Origin: Zeus faber
Lineage: Eukaryota > Chordata > Actinopteri > Zeiformes > Zeidae
DNA length: 64,000 bases
Assembly (NCBI GenBank): GCA_960531495.1
Contig: OY482864.1
Coordinates: 4,855,168-4,919,167 of the forward strand
Direction: 5' to 3'
Below, one piece after another: positions 1-33,100 of this stretch (position 1 is its first letter; each line of letters starts with the position of its first letter). The translations under genes and the position numbers were made by a program. The notes under the pieces are model-generated. The model did not search any database. It saw nothing but the letters and a program-made list of their open reading frames with translations, and was not told the origin of the DNA.

Positions 1-971
1 TGCTTCTTGTGTCTGCACAGTCCCCTACACATTTCACTTATCACGGGACGAGAGGAGAGAAAGAACCTAGACCTTAGATCCGGTCTAGATCGGGACCTGT
101 CTCTCCTTCCATGTGTAATCTCCATGCGTATTTGCGCCCAACACTGCGCCCCCCTTTTGTAAAAAGTCTGGTGTTACCGGTAACACGGCTGTTGTCATGA
201 GTTTATCAACCGGGGGAAAATTCCTCACCATGGCATCCCTACCTCACGCACTTGCAGGGAGGGAAAAATGATAAATGTATTGTAATTTAAGGTTGTAACA
301 AAAAGAGCATCATACACAGTGCTCCCTTTAAGATATTGTTTTACAGCCACAACATGTTTGGGACACTAAATCTACTGGTTTTCAGGCTCGGCAACTGGTA
401 TCAGGATTGACAGTTGTAGTGGAGAAAGTTGTATCAAGGCCATTTCTATTCATCGCTTCTCAGTGGCAATGCATTGTTATGAAATGAACACATTTTCATA
501 CCATGACATAAGTAAACAATGATCAGTAGATATGAGCCAGAATTGCGACGATTATACATTTTTCTCTGTTGCCCAGCAATAGTGTATTTTTGAAACAATT
601 GCAATCGTTTAAAATTGAACAATTACAATTAAAAATTAAGAAATCTTGACTGCAAATCTGTCATACAAATCAAAACACTTATGCACGCATGATTATATTT
701 GTACAGTATAATATGCTGTCAAATGCTCATTGGCACATTCTGAAGGAAACTGAAGGGAGGTGAAGGGATAAAACAAGTTTTAAAAAAAAAAATGGTGAAA
801 GGAAAGTATAAATCTGAAGGAATCAGAAAAATATATGTGCTATACAATAAAAATCCCCCAAAATATAAAGTAAATATCAACAAAATTATAAAGTATATAC
901 AGTGTAAAATTAAGAGAAATAATTTAAAATAAGGCTCTGTGTTTATAGAGGCGTACAGTACAATGGACATA

Positions 972-2495
972 CACTACTCACAAAAAGTTAGGGATATTTG
1001 GCTTTCGGGTGAAATTTATGGAAAATGTAAAAAGTTCACGCTACAGTGATATTATATCATGAAAGTAGGGCATTTAAGTAGAAGCATGTAATGGTGATTT
1101 CCTCATCTCAAGCAATGTATTGAAACAAAAGCCAACAACAGTGGGTTTACCACAACAAAAAATGTCAATGTCTCAATAACTTGTCATGTGCCCTTGAGCA
1201 TCAATTACAGCTTGACAACGACGTCTCATGCTGTTCACAAGTCGACTTATTGTCTGCTGAGGCCTGGCACCCCACTCTTCTTGAAGGGCGGCCCTCAGGT
1301 CATTGAGGTTCTGGGGTACAGAGTTACGAGCCTCTACACAGTGACTCAGCTGATCCCATAGGTTTCTATGGGATTCAGGTCTGGAGAAAGTGCAGGCCAC
1401 TCCATTTGAGGTACCCCAGTCTCCAGCAGCCGTTCCCTAATGATGCCACCTCGATGAGCTGGAGCGTTGTCGTCCATGAAGATGAAATGAGGCCTGTGTT
1501 GTTCATGCAGGGGCACAGTGACTGGATTAATGATGTTATTCAGGTAGTATGGGCTTGTCACTGTACCATTCACAAAGTGTAGGGCAGTTCTGTATTGACT
1601 AGACAGACCTGCCCACACTGTAACACCACCACCACCAAAGGCTCGTCTGGTGACAACAGTGGCTGATGCATAGCGCTCTCCTTGACATCTCCAACATCAG
1701 TGGCGGCCATCATTTCTGCCCAACGTGAATCGACTTTCATCAAAGAACAGCACTGAGGCCCACTGGTGCCTTGTCCGGCGTAGATGCTCCCTGGCCCATG
1801 CAAGACGATGATGCCTGTGCCTGGTGGTGTGGTCAGGTACCCTTGCAGGTGGTCTAACACGCAGACCACACTGATGTAAATGGTTTTGAATGGTCTGACG
1901 TGACACTTGGGTGCCTCTCACCTCCCTTAAATGTGCCTGGAGTTGAGTGGCATTCATCATCCAGTTCCGCAGGGCACTGTTCACAATGAAGCGGTCATCA
2001 GTGTGGGATGTGGCCAAAGGACGTCCACTTCTATGCCTTTCTGTGACTCTTCCAGTCTGTATCTCTGTTGGAACCTGCTGATGACACTCTGTGACACTCT
2101 AAGCTCAGTGGCCACTTCCCTCTGAGAACATCCTGTTTGAAGCCTCGCAATGGCGAGGTACTGTCAATCAATTGTTAGGTGTCTGGTCTCATGATGTAAA
2201 AATGTGAACAGCATGATGAAGAGGACTGTTTAAATACCAATTCTAATTGAACCAGGACATTTATTGGTCGATTCATGGAACACCTGTTGTGAATTTTGCC
2301 GTTCAGCTCCTTATTAGAAGTTATTATTATTATCCTTATTATTAAAAGTACTGAAACATTGAACAGCTGGACATGTGCATTCAAAAGTTTAGAGAAGGTC
2401 AAATTAAGCTCACCTGAAAAGATTATAGTGCATTTTAGGTTCATCCTGAAATTTCACCCGAAAGTCCCTAAGTCCCTAACTTTTTGTGAGTAGTG
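972..2495 (-). mobile_element. Tc1/mariner-like transposon, inactive, family 1
   Basis: The element is flanked by TA on both sides (970-971 and 2496-2497). Its inverted ends start CACTACTCACAAAAAGTTAG and run about 50 bp into sequence reading GGTGAAATTT. Transposase fragments lie on the minus strand. About 1700-2017 has ALRNWMMNATQ, WAREHLRR and DESRF. 1346-1618 has FMDDNAPAH and SPDLNPIE. 1173-1400 has the C-terminal end. The three D/D/E catalytic regions are visible but split over different frames, so the gene is dead. A shorter copy of the same family, in the other orientation, sits at 45917-46689. Confidence 0.9.
1173..2017 (-). pseudogene. Degenerate Tc1 transposase
   Basis: Open pieces in different frames read, in order on the minus strand, the DNA-binding linker and first catalytic Asp (DESRF), the second Asp (DDNAPAH), the Glu region (SPDLNPIE) and the C-terminus ([13 protein letters not shown]). 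Frame breaks between the pieces rule out a working enzyme. In an intact element this protein cuts and pastes the transposon at TA sites. Confidence 0.82.
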
Positions 2496-2654
2496 TATAT
2501 GGACGGTGTTTGTACAGCCGTACAGATGTCGAAAATTCAGTAAATAAATATAACATGCACCGATATCCAAAGGGAGATCGTCCCAGCGGAGTGTGTCCCT
2601 GGCGGCGTGGGTGTTTGGGATACTCATTGCTCTCTCCGCTCCCTCTTGGTCCAG

Positions 2655-15896
<13,242 letters not shown>

Positions 15897-16871
15897 AGCA
15901 GCGAAGGCGGAGAAGACAACACCAGTGGAACACGGAGGGTCCTCAGCCTCGAGGCTGGTGTTGCTTAGGAGGACGGGAATAACGTTGAGTGAGCGGGTCT
16001 GCCGACGTTAATTATAATAACACTACAGACATTTCTTTGTTGTAATAGGTTGTATTATTCCTGTTTTAACATCACAATTTGATTCCTTGTTTACACACGT
16101 AGAGTCACTGAAATTGCTGTATGAAACCAGTTCACTTGCTTGAATGTCATGGATGCAAAGACCTTAAGAACTTTCAAATATAAGCAGAGAAACGAGTGAA
16201 TTCAGTAGTAATGAAGGTGCAGATATTACCTTTTTTTAACAATGAGGTTACTGAAGTTGAAGACCATGTGCGTTTTTATTATTTTCCGTAATCCAGAGTC
16301 CTAAAAATAAATCATTGAATGGGAACTATTTCATGTTACTTTGGTATCTGAGCGTTTACCCAACACAGAAACCCATAGCAGTAACTGTGCGACCCTCGGA
16401 TGATTCATAGAGCGACGTGAATGTAGTGGTTGAAAATTTGCCTGAAACAGCACATGCAGGGGTTGCTTTTACAACTCACACATGAATTTGCACAATCAAG
16501 TCATATTTACTGTTTGGGTCATTATTTAGGGGCCTGGTCAAAGGCCAATTGTGTATGTCTAACTATGAGTATGGAGCAGCAATGGCAACAACAGGAATCA
16601 CAGTACTACTGCCGTTATTTCAAGATGAATAAAAAACACTCCCTTGTTGATTGAGAGATCATTTTCCTTTTTGTCACTGAAACAGGCTTTTGGGATACAG
16701 CAGTACATCACAGCCTAAAGACGATATCATCATTTCTGAGTTTGGTGACTGGTGCAGTCCCTGGTTCCAGCTCGTCATCTCCAGGTGACACCCTGTGGCT
16801 CACTGGGGTTCTATATGGAATGCTACATTTCTCCTTTCTACCCAACATCCCCATCACTATGAGGTGCTTTT
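15897..16871. other. Tail-to-tail gap between l3mbtl2 and chadl
   Basis: 975 bp between the two stop codons. It must hold both 3' UTRs, since the genes converge. Two plus-strand AATAAA signals are present, and a minus-strand AATAAA (TTTATT near 16275) is a possible end for chadl. If both are used, the transcripts would overlap. No other gene is seen. Confidence 0.6.
16307..16312 (+). terminator. Candidate l3mbtl2 poly(A) signal
   Basis: AATAAA lies 411 bp after the l3mbtl2 stop codon. A second AATAAA is at 16628-16633. Either could end the l3mbtl2 transcript; the choice cannot be made from sequence alone. Confidence 0.5.
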
Positions 16872-23705
<6,834 letters not shown>

Positions 23706-24005
23706 CTGACACGAAGAGAGGCGCTAGAACTTCACTTGACTTCAGAACATTTCTGAAATATCCACATCAGGATTGTGAATCAGGGATTTTTACGTTTTTT
23801 TTAATTTTTTTCCAAGAGACGGATCTCCCCAATTTATAGGGATTTGTATTAGATCGCCCTCCGCTGTCACCAGTAATGCCAGATTCCAGTGTTTTCACCC
23901 GCACAACAGGATTAGAACGGTTTCAAGGATTACATCACAAAAATGTCAAACTGATGATGGTGGATTAAAATAAACCTTTTACCAACAGCACTGCCATTTT
24001 CTTGT

Positions 24006-24085
<80 letters not shown>

Positions 24086-25522
24086 TTTATTTGAACTTAA
24101 AGGTATGCTGCTGAATTCAAAAAGCTTTCCAATGCCTCAGATATAACAGGAGACAGACCCTTCATTGTGGGACTGTTGCTATCTGAGAGGGGCAACACAA
24201 TGTTGAACATAATTGGGAGTACAATGAATCATCCTCTGAAGAAGTAGAAAATAACAAGGTTGAAAATGAGATGCTGATAGAATGGAAACATAGCGGTCAC
24301 AAACCCCCCTGTTCCAGTCAGGGAACACTGTCAGTTAAAAACATCATGGGACTGGTCCCAGGCCCAACGCTGCGCCAGATTTTCAGTTACACCAGGTCAT
24401 GCCCTCAAATCTGCCTTTCAACTGTTCATACCGCAGTCAGTGGAGAGGATTATTCCTCAAACCTTGTTTTTTTTGGGTGCTTTATACAGTTTATTAATTA
24501 AAATGATGCTGTCTTATTAAAAACGAATGTAATCAATCACATATTGGTGAAATATTTGCTCATTTAGCTAAGCATATTTTTTATGCTTTGAATTTTGTGG
24601 TTGTAATGCTAATAAATTGTAATACCAAATCATCATCTTTATCATGTCTATTAAATTAAATTAACAACTTAAATTAATTTCATATAAAAAGTAATATATA
24701 ATTAATTATATAATTATATATAAAATGTCATTTCATACATACAATTTTAAATAAAGCAAATAATTAATGTTTGTTTAAAACGGTTTGATTAAAAAATTGT
24801 TGGTGGTGGGGTCCGCCTTTCCCGGCAAGAAAAAAAAGCAAAAATTCGTGCACGTGCAACAAGTGAATCTGTATTTTTGAATTAACCAGTGGTGGCTAGT
24901 TGTAGTCAATAAATTGTCTATATGGATGAACATTCACAGCACCCTCAGATGGAAAACATATTCCCCATAAATCCAGGTGACCAAAAAAGAAAAGAAAAAG
25001 AGAGAGCGCTTCTCAAAGAGGGCAAAGGAAACGCAGGAACGGGTTCTGAGAAACTAGAGACGGTGGAATTTGGAATCTGGGGTTTTCGGACAAGTCCAGC
25101 CCCAGGAGATCAACACTTTAGACATACTTGGGCTGGCACTGCCGAGGCCGCGCACAAAGACGCAGTGTTTTGGTGCCGTCCGGAGCGTCTCCTGCAAAAT
25201 AAACTCTGCAGGGAATGTCGGAACACATTAACCAACTGCAGCCAATGGATGCCGCATTTACACCACCAGCACTTGCTTCTCGACATCTGTGCGTAAAATC
25301 CCAATGCCATGGCATTGTGTGCGTAAACACACAAATATGGATAAAGGATACGCAGATGAATCACTTCCTTACCATTAATTCCCAATTTAATTTCCCCAGC
25401 GTTATTTCTATCCTCTCATAAGCCTCTTTAACGTGATCAGTAACTCCAAATACTAACACTAGTACCCCGGCTCCCCATCTCTGCCTTGCACATAAAAAGC
25501 AACAGCGACCAAGCATACTTAC
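23706..25522 (-). other. Probable 5' intron of chadl
   Basis: It lies between the acceptor just before the chadl ATG and the candidate non-coding exon at 25523. Besides the CA microsatellite it is AT-rich (24500-24800) with no recognised gene. Reading frames around 24922-25296 do not resemble any protein I know. Confidence 0.5.
24006..24083. repeat. (CA)n microsatellite
   Basis: About 39 CA units in the 5' intron of chadl, upstream (in transcript terms) of the first coding exon. Confidence 0.97.
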
Positions 25523-25800
25523 ATCCGATGAGCTCTCGTCGTGGTCTGCTCGACTCCAAATTCCTTTTTGCAATACTGGCCGTAGATTCTCTCACGGTCT
25601 CCCGTCCCACTCGACTGCCCCCCGCCCCCCCCCAGAACCCACCCCACCTCCAAAACAAACTCGCTTTATCCCTTCATTCATTCGGAGCGATCGGAGCGCG
25701 TCTTTGGCCTCCGCTTCTGGAGAGTTTGGAGAGAGAGCAGCAGCAGCAGCAGCAGCAGCCGCAGCCGCAGCAGCAGCAGGAGAGCGCTTTATCGCAGTAA
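25523..25800 (-). other. Candidate chadl 5' UTR exon
   Basis: On the minus strand a GC-rich stretch ends in a strong splice donor (GGAT then GTAAGTATG) at 25522/25523. The next good acceptor in that direction is the one directly before the chadl start codon. The exon carries a CTG/CTGCGG repeat (25738-25779) and a run-of-G segment (25618-25650). The distal boundary is only approximate because no clear TATA box or initiator was found. This is an inference from splice signals and position. Confidence 0.45.
25738..25786. repeat. Short CAG/CTG trinucleotide repeat
   Basis: About 14 CAG or CCG-interrupted units on the plus strand, read as CTG/CGG units on the chadl strand. It lies in the candidate chadl 5' UTR exon. 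The poly-Ala frame through it is not supported as a gene. Confidence 0.9.
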
Positions 25801-27158
25801 AACTTTTTCCACATATCAAGTTCTCTGTGTGACAAAGTGACAGGCCACGGGCCCCGTTTGATAAGATCTGAGACGATTTTTGTCTATACTAGTGAGAACG
25901 GTGAAACTATGGCCAAAACAGTAATTTTGTACATTCTCCGATGGTGCTAACATCTTGTAACTGAAATAATGTTACAGCTGAATTATTTTTCTAATTTTGC
26001 TCCGGACTCTCTGGAACATCTTGCAAGCCAGGGGTCCCCGGATCCCACGTTGAGAACCATTGCTCTAAATGATCGGTATTTACCAGACTTCCAATTCTGG
26101 AAACATCAAGCAGCGTTCATTTTCCAGAAGAAAGGTCATTACGAAAAAGAAAATTTGCAAGATCCTGTGGATTAGCAGCAACATTTATCAATGGACAACA
26201 TAGTACAAATAGATGACAAGAAGAAAAAAACAAAAACATTCAATGTCATCCTGAAAATGTACACACAATCTTCCAACTATCCAACGTTATTCAGCCATTA
26301 CGTAAGTTAAATTCTACATAACATCTCTAATAACGTCATTATTACCCGCCGTACCCAAATATTTGCTACACATGAAGTGTGCTGCTCGTCGAAGACGAGA
26401 CCATGTATAGTGCGGTAAAGGTCAAGCAGGATGTGTTTTCAACGCTATGCTGCGGGACTCAACGAAAACACAGTAGTAATGTTCAGATTCTGCAGCCGTT
26501 TTAATATACATATTTGGCATATCGTCCGTCCCCTTGGAGCTTTTCAGTGTTATGACTGCGTTACAGTGCGAGAGACAATGGATCGTGGGGTCCATAGGGT
26601 GAGAAATGCTCATGCATGCAGCCCATTCTTGCTCACAGTCTGATGCACAGGAGCACTCTGACCTGGCTGAACCCTGCGCCCATCAGCAGTGATCACATGA
26701 GGTATTCTGCACCTTCTTTTCCCCTTTTGTTGAGTTTCACCGACATCCCTCATTTAAACAAGTGCAATTCTGAAGGGGGTGGAGGGGCAAAAAGCAAACA
26801 TGGAACGTTCCTCCCTTTATCATAGGTAACACTGACAAAGTTATTCTTTTACATACACATGTTCACTTCTACCAGAGCATTGTTCGCCGTTTTTTTTTTT
26901 TTTTAGTTTTTTTTTACCCACCTCATATAAAAATAGAAGCTATAAGCACGAGTAGAAAAAATAAAAATTACAAAGGGGGAGGCTTATCCAAATAAGGGGA
27001 GGAGAATCAGGACAGACTTCTTTACATGCCATGTTCAAGTGGAAAGTCTCCCTTTCTGACAACAACAAGGAATGTCTGTCAATCCAGTGTGTGTGCGTGC
27101 TAGGGGTTTATGTATGTGTTGGAAGGGGTGGGGTGGGGGGGGTGTTGACTTGCAGGAC
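25801..27158. other. Intergenic region, chadl 5' end to rangap1 3' end
   Basis: Holds the rangap1 3' UTR in its right part and a hAT-like end fragment (CCAGGGGTCCCCGGATCC near 26028). I see no other gene. A consensus AATAAA on the minus strand close to the rangap1 stop was not found, so its poly(A) site is unassigned. Confidence 0.5.
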
Positions 27159-30100
27159 TCAGTTCTCTGCACCACACCTCTTCTCCAGGGCTGCCAGCAG
27201 GCTCTCCTTGGCACTGTAGCAGGACTCCGGGGCCTTGCTGTTCCTAGATTCAAGATTCAAGAGGTTATTTGTCACATACATATCCTAGAGAAAGATAGAG
27301 ATATAGATAGAGAGATATAGAGATAGAGATAGAGATAGAGAGACAGACAGGTCAAAGCGACGTTACAACTGCATTTCATAAATATCTGCTAAACATTCAT
27401 ATTTGCATCATTTTGACATAGTCACTTTACTTACAGCCTTTGACAATAAATGGAAGCGAAATGCACAATACAATAGGGCTGGGTAATATATCAATTATAG
27501 CAGGGGTTCTCAAACTATTTTCAATAAAAAGACCCCTTATATGAGAGAAAATAAACCAACAAGTTCATGTTTGTGACAAATAATCTCTTGAACTTGAAGT
27601 TGTTCATTGTAGAATATTGTAGCTGGACAAAATATCAACCACAAATCGAAAGATATGTACTATAGAGACAATTATATATGTATATTATGCAAAAATAATA
27701 CAAATATATATATATTATATATAAAATATGATATCATAATAAAAAATATTATATATAAAAAATAACATATTTCTACAAATTAAATATGTTTGATTACAAA
27801 GATTTATTGTAAAGAATAATTAAAAAAATCTACCATAAATAACCTTTCACGGACCCCCTGTCTAAGTGCCACGGGCCCCTGGGGTTCCCCAGACTCAACT
27901 TTGAAAATCACTGGATATAGTGATATGAGACTACAAATAGAGACTAGAGAAAGTTGTATTTAATGCTACATCACTGTAAAGTAATTCAATTTTCCAAATT
28001 TCGTAGACGGTTCTAGACACAATAACACTTCATTAATCTCTGCAGGGAAATGCATGCGTGAGAGCAGCAAAAAACAGTACAAGTCAAGTAAGAGATACTA
28101 ATTAAAATGGGATGAGAAATAATACATATGTACATTATCTATCCATCTGCTGACAGTTAAGATTAAAAAGCGCTAACCCAACCAGTGAGCCCTATATGAG
28201 CAAAGGTTATAAAGTAATAACAGTAGTTCACTAGCTGTTCTAGTCAATGCCTCAACCTCCTTGGGCATAATAGCGAAATGACTAATAATTGTTTATCAAT
28301 GGTTCTTGTGTGTAAAAACTAAGCAACAATAGTCAACCTGAAAATATAATCACATTATTGTTATCAACAATACTGTGATATTTGTTTTAACTAATATTTA
28401 CAGTATTTGTTACCCCAGTGGCCGACCACAGTAGAATATATTGTTATATAGTTCGGGGAACAAAACTGTTGTTATTGGATCTGCATCAGCGATTCTAAAT
28501 ATTTTCAACCAAGGACCCCCTTATATGAAAGAAAATAAGCCGTGGACCCCCTCACACATGACGATAAAAAAATCTGATATTAGGCCTATTTCTCACACTT
28601 GTACAAAGGTTATGTGTCACCAACCCATAATCAAGGGAAATGTATTAGAAATACATAATTTCCAGATATAGAATATAAAAAACAGTAACTGTGGTGACAA
28701 AATATCAAACACAGGTGTGTGTACATGGCAGGATTTTGAGATAATTATATACGTATATAAGCCTTTGCCTGTAATACCGCGCCCACAGTATAAATTTATG
28801 TTGCAAGATTGAATATGTAAATTTTAATTTGCCCTCACCTTATATTGCGGCTGGCAGTAGCAGATGGCCAAATGTTGCAATAATCCATCCAATAAGTAAT
28901 TTCCCCAAGCGCCGCGTCATCTCTGTTTATAGTTGCTCCCATGTGCGTGCAAGTAACGTAAAGCACCATGTCGTAAAGTATTGGCTTAAAGCAGTTCTGC
29001 CGCTGATTTATTTATTCTTATTTTGCCTCTCCTGTAATTTGAGAGCCCCGACAATCGCCTTCCTGTGTTGCGCCACCTCAGAGGCTTTACCATGTGTTTT
29101 TATGTATTTTTTAAATTGTTGAATTGAATGTACAAAAACTAAGTGGGGTGTGGTGTGGGGATGGTGTGGTTTAAGCAGCCACACCTGACCTGGATCTAAG
29201 TGAGTGGGATCAGAGTGGCTGCATACCTGTTGCCCGTTGGTTGGTCTAACGAGCAACAGGTAAAACTCCCATCCCCACACACACAGGATAGGAGCCCGGG
29301 TCAGGACACACAATGACATATCCACATCACAGGAGGAAAAAATAATACAGTGAAAAATTGTATCCCACGGTATTTTGGTCGATACCATACTGGGAAATTT
29401 TATACCATTACATCCTTAATCTACACCACTAATATGGCAGGAGAGGGCCAGTCCAGTCCTGTACAGTAAAACCAGCAGAACTATACCGAAGAACAGAGAG
29501 AGCAGTTTACCTGGAGAGCAGAGTGTGCAGCAGCAGAGCCAGGTCCTGTGTGAAGTAGTCCTGCTGAACGGCGTGTTCCAGACACACAAGCTGAACCGAG
29601 ACAAGTTCCACCCTTTTCACCTTCCCTTCACCCTGAAGCAAGCGGCAGAAAGCAGATTGTAAGCAATCCTTACAAGGAAGCTGTACAGCGATACGATCAA
29701 ATAGTCAGTGGGTTATACAGGGTGAGAAACGGGGAGAGATGAACCCAAATGAAAATCTAAAATGTTGTTTCATCCAGTATGTTGAGACTAGCAAGCCGCT
29801 GGAACTTAGTAACGCAATGCAAGACGAGCAAACGAGTCGTTCGTAGTGAGAATGCAAAACTCAAGAGCCAACGGACTTCTGACTCTCGTCCGTTCAACGG
29901 AAGGCCTCCCTTGCTCATGTGCATTATACCAATTGAACCAAACTGAACGACTCTTTTTAATGAGCAATTCTTCAATAACAAGTCTGAAAAAGAGAGTTGA
30001 AACTTTCATCACAAGAGGATTTTTGTTTGCCTCAAATGGTTATCTCATCATCTCTGTGATGACAGGACGCAGTTCCTCTCAAGCCTTGTCATTTTGCTCT

Positions 30101-33100
30101 CAATTCAATGTTTGTCAATGAAATTTAATGGCAAAACTCTTTGGAGCAAAGACATTTTAAGCTACAATGAGCAGCAACGCTGGCTTCATGCATTCCTGCT
30201 GTGTAAAAATAAATTACCATGATAGGAAGCATAACACAAATAGTAGGGGGATGGTAGCTCAGGAGGTAGAGGTGGACATCTAGTAATCTAAAGGTTGCTG
30301 GTTTGATCCCAGGCCCCTCCTGCTAGCATGCTGTAGTGTCCTTGAGCAAGACACTTAACCCCTAATTGCTCCTGATGGCTGCATCCGTCGGTGTTTGAAT
30401 AATTGTAAGTCGCTTTGGATAAAAGTGTCTGCTAAATGTAATGTAAAAAAAGTAGCATTTTCGGTGTTTGAATGTCAGATAAGATGCCAGATTACCTTGA
30501 GGAGTCCCATCATGACCAGCATTGCAGAGAGGAAGCAGTAGGACTGGAGGGCAGAACCAGAAAACAGAGTTTTCAGAGCTGCATCTACAGGAGACAGATT
30601 GATGTCTGCGTTGAAGTGCCATCATCAGTTTGGCCCACTGTCCTTTTTAGAAAACCTTAATCACTTTTGTTGTTGTGACAAAAAAGCAGTCAATCAACCG
30701 TACTGGAGTCTATTTTTTTTTTATTGCGTAGTGACCATGTACAGACCTAGACTCCATAGTATAAGATATTCACGATTTGTTTGTTTCAGCTGCAGTTCAA
30801 ATAAGGCACGTGATGTGTTTAAAGAACAGTTTTCATTGTACTGTATATTCACTCCCGTTTCTCAAAGACCTTTTCCCAACTACGTTAACTTAAAAATAAA
30901 GACCTTATTCTAAATAAGAATGTCTATAAATACCAAGCAACAATCGCATCTATAGCCACAGGAAAGAAACATCCATCTATCTAGACATTTCATTCTGGAA
31001 AGGAACGTACTGTTATAGTAAGACTTGGCAAAATACAAATTTAAGACATTACAACCATACATTAAAATTTTGACGTTTTAAGGATGCTTGGACATCCTGT
31101 GTAAACGCCAAAGGAATGAGGAGGGCGACAGAAGGACCACAACAAAATTAAAATGGCAAATTGTGGTAGCCACTGCCAGAAGCAATATTCCGCCATTTCT
31201 ACATGAATAGTAAGTTCTCCACTTTACCGATGGTTTGGAGAACGGCCGCCTTGGTCTCCGGGTCCTCGCTGTACACAGAGGAGATTTTCAGAAGGACGTC
31301 TGCAGCTCTGTCTGGGTCGGCGCCATCCACCTGAGGAGAAAGGACAAGGGGGGCTCAATTAAAAGTTTATGTCCCCCTTTTACTGACGTACACTGCATGG
31401 ATTTGATTGGTTCTTCCAATAATTATTCCCAGAATCCTGTCGTGAATCTCTCCTAAACCCCATCCAAACAATACCCAATCATGTCAATCATTATATCATC
31501 TGATTTATTCGACTAAAAGGCGAGCAAATCAGCTGAACACCCACATTCACTGAATCTGGATCGTCTTGAATGTCTCACCTGCTGCTTAAGGCTTGCGCTG
31601 TTCTCTCCCAGCTGAAGGAGTTTCTCAGCAGTAGGGCAGCTGAGGAAGGATGCTACATGTGGCTGGAAGGAAGAAAAGATTTTATATTTTTTATTTATTT
31701 TTTGTGTCTTCAATACTGCTATACAGATATATTACAGCAGCATGTTATACCAGTAATATACAATATTTTATACTGTAACTGCACAATATGTACATACATT
31801 TTATGTAATTTTTATCTTTTTTATCTTGCACTGTTCTATCAACTTCTGCTGCTGTTACACCTGAATTAATGAAGTGTTATCTTAAAGTGATTTTACGTAT
31901 CAATAATAGAACCAAAAACAATATGCGGTAACTGAAAAATTATTTGAAGACAGTAATAATATAATAAGTTAAAAGGGTGGTAATGTCCCACTCACCATAT
32001 GAATAACTAGCTAATAATAATGATAACTAAATAATAACAATACAGCTGCAGGCAGCAATACACAGGGTCCAGTTTAGTCATTTTAGGTATGTATTACAAT
32101 TTTCCCAGTTCTGTGAAAAGCAGCACAAGTTACAAAATGCAGCCATCTGCCTGTTGGCTGTAAATCACGGTTTGTCTTTGGTGACCATGATGCCCTGTGG
32201 GGCAACGATGACGGACGACTTTCTGTGGATTATTTATAGTTTTGCGTTACTACATTTTCTGATGCGAAACGATTCCATGAAACGCATTATGGACTCCGAC
32301 AATTTGTATCTTACGACTTCTTTCACAACACCTCAGTCATTTCTGTAAGTAATTACCATATCATGGCTTTGATCTTTCAGACATCTCGCTGGATCTTGAA
32401 CGCATCACTCACTCGTACAGTCGAGTGCATTCAACGTGTTCACGGGTTTTGTGAACTAATGTTTTTTCGTATTTTTTCATGAATCTGGCAAAGTAATGGG
32501 GACCAAAGAGATAAAATATCAATCGAACAGATCCACAGACATCTACCAGGTTAGATGGTACATAAACACACACATACATGCCTAGTTTGTAATCCCTAAC
32601 CACTACAGTGTGAGGGAGTCTACACCGCACACTGGACACGGTGCCAATGCACATTCTGAATCAGAAACTGCACATTTATAGTTAATATTATGATGACATC
32701 ATAAAGCGTCTTACTGTAACTCTCATCTCGTTAATTTTGTTCATGAACAGTGGCGTCTCGGTAAAGGACGACCGCTTGGATACTTGGGGTCAAATTTGGT
32801 CGGTTTTTCACTAATTTCTGCTTTGAAGTGGATCGATTTGGATGAAACTTAAACCACAAGATGTTTGTGACATACCGGTTCAAGTGACACCTCAACCACG
32901 TTCGTTACTTCCATCAGTGTTGTCTTTCAGATACTTTTAGCCCTGTTGGAGATACTTTGGCGTTCGATGACTTCACCGTGTGTGTGATTTGGGTCAAATT
33001 TGGTCGTTATTTATTTTTTTTACAAATTTCTGCTCTGTGTGTGGTTCAATTGAACCACGAGATGTTTGTGATATACCAATTCAAGTAACCGTGTTCATTA

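Larger units (their letters stand above)
1..2654 (+). other. l3mbtl2 intron (upstream part)
   Basis: No exon was recognised before the splice acceptor at 2653-2654. The stretch holds AT-rich sequence and the Tc1-like element at 972-2495. An earlier MBT exon was looked for and not seen, so the missing N-terminal exons should lie upstream of the window. Confidence 0.6.

Noticed and set aside
1-970. Search for an upstream l3mbtl2 exon
   Set aside because: No open frame with MBT features and splice signals was found; left as intron.
24922-25296. 124-codon plus-strand frame
   Set aside because: Overlaps the chadl 5' region antisense, has no known motif and no splice support.
25592-25819. Poly-Ala protein frame on the minus strand
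   Set aside because: It is the CTG/CGG triplet tract read in one frame; the region fits better as a chadl 5' UTR exon.
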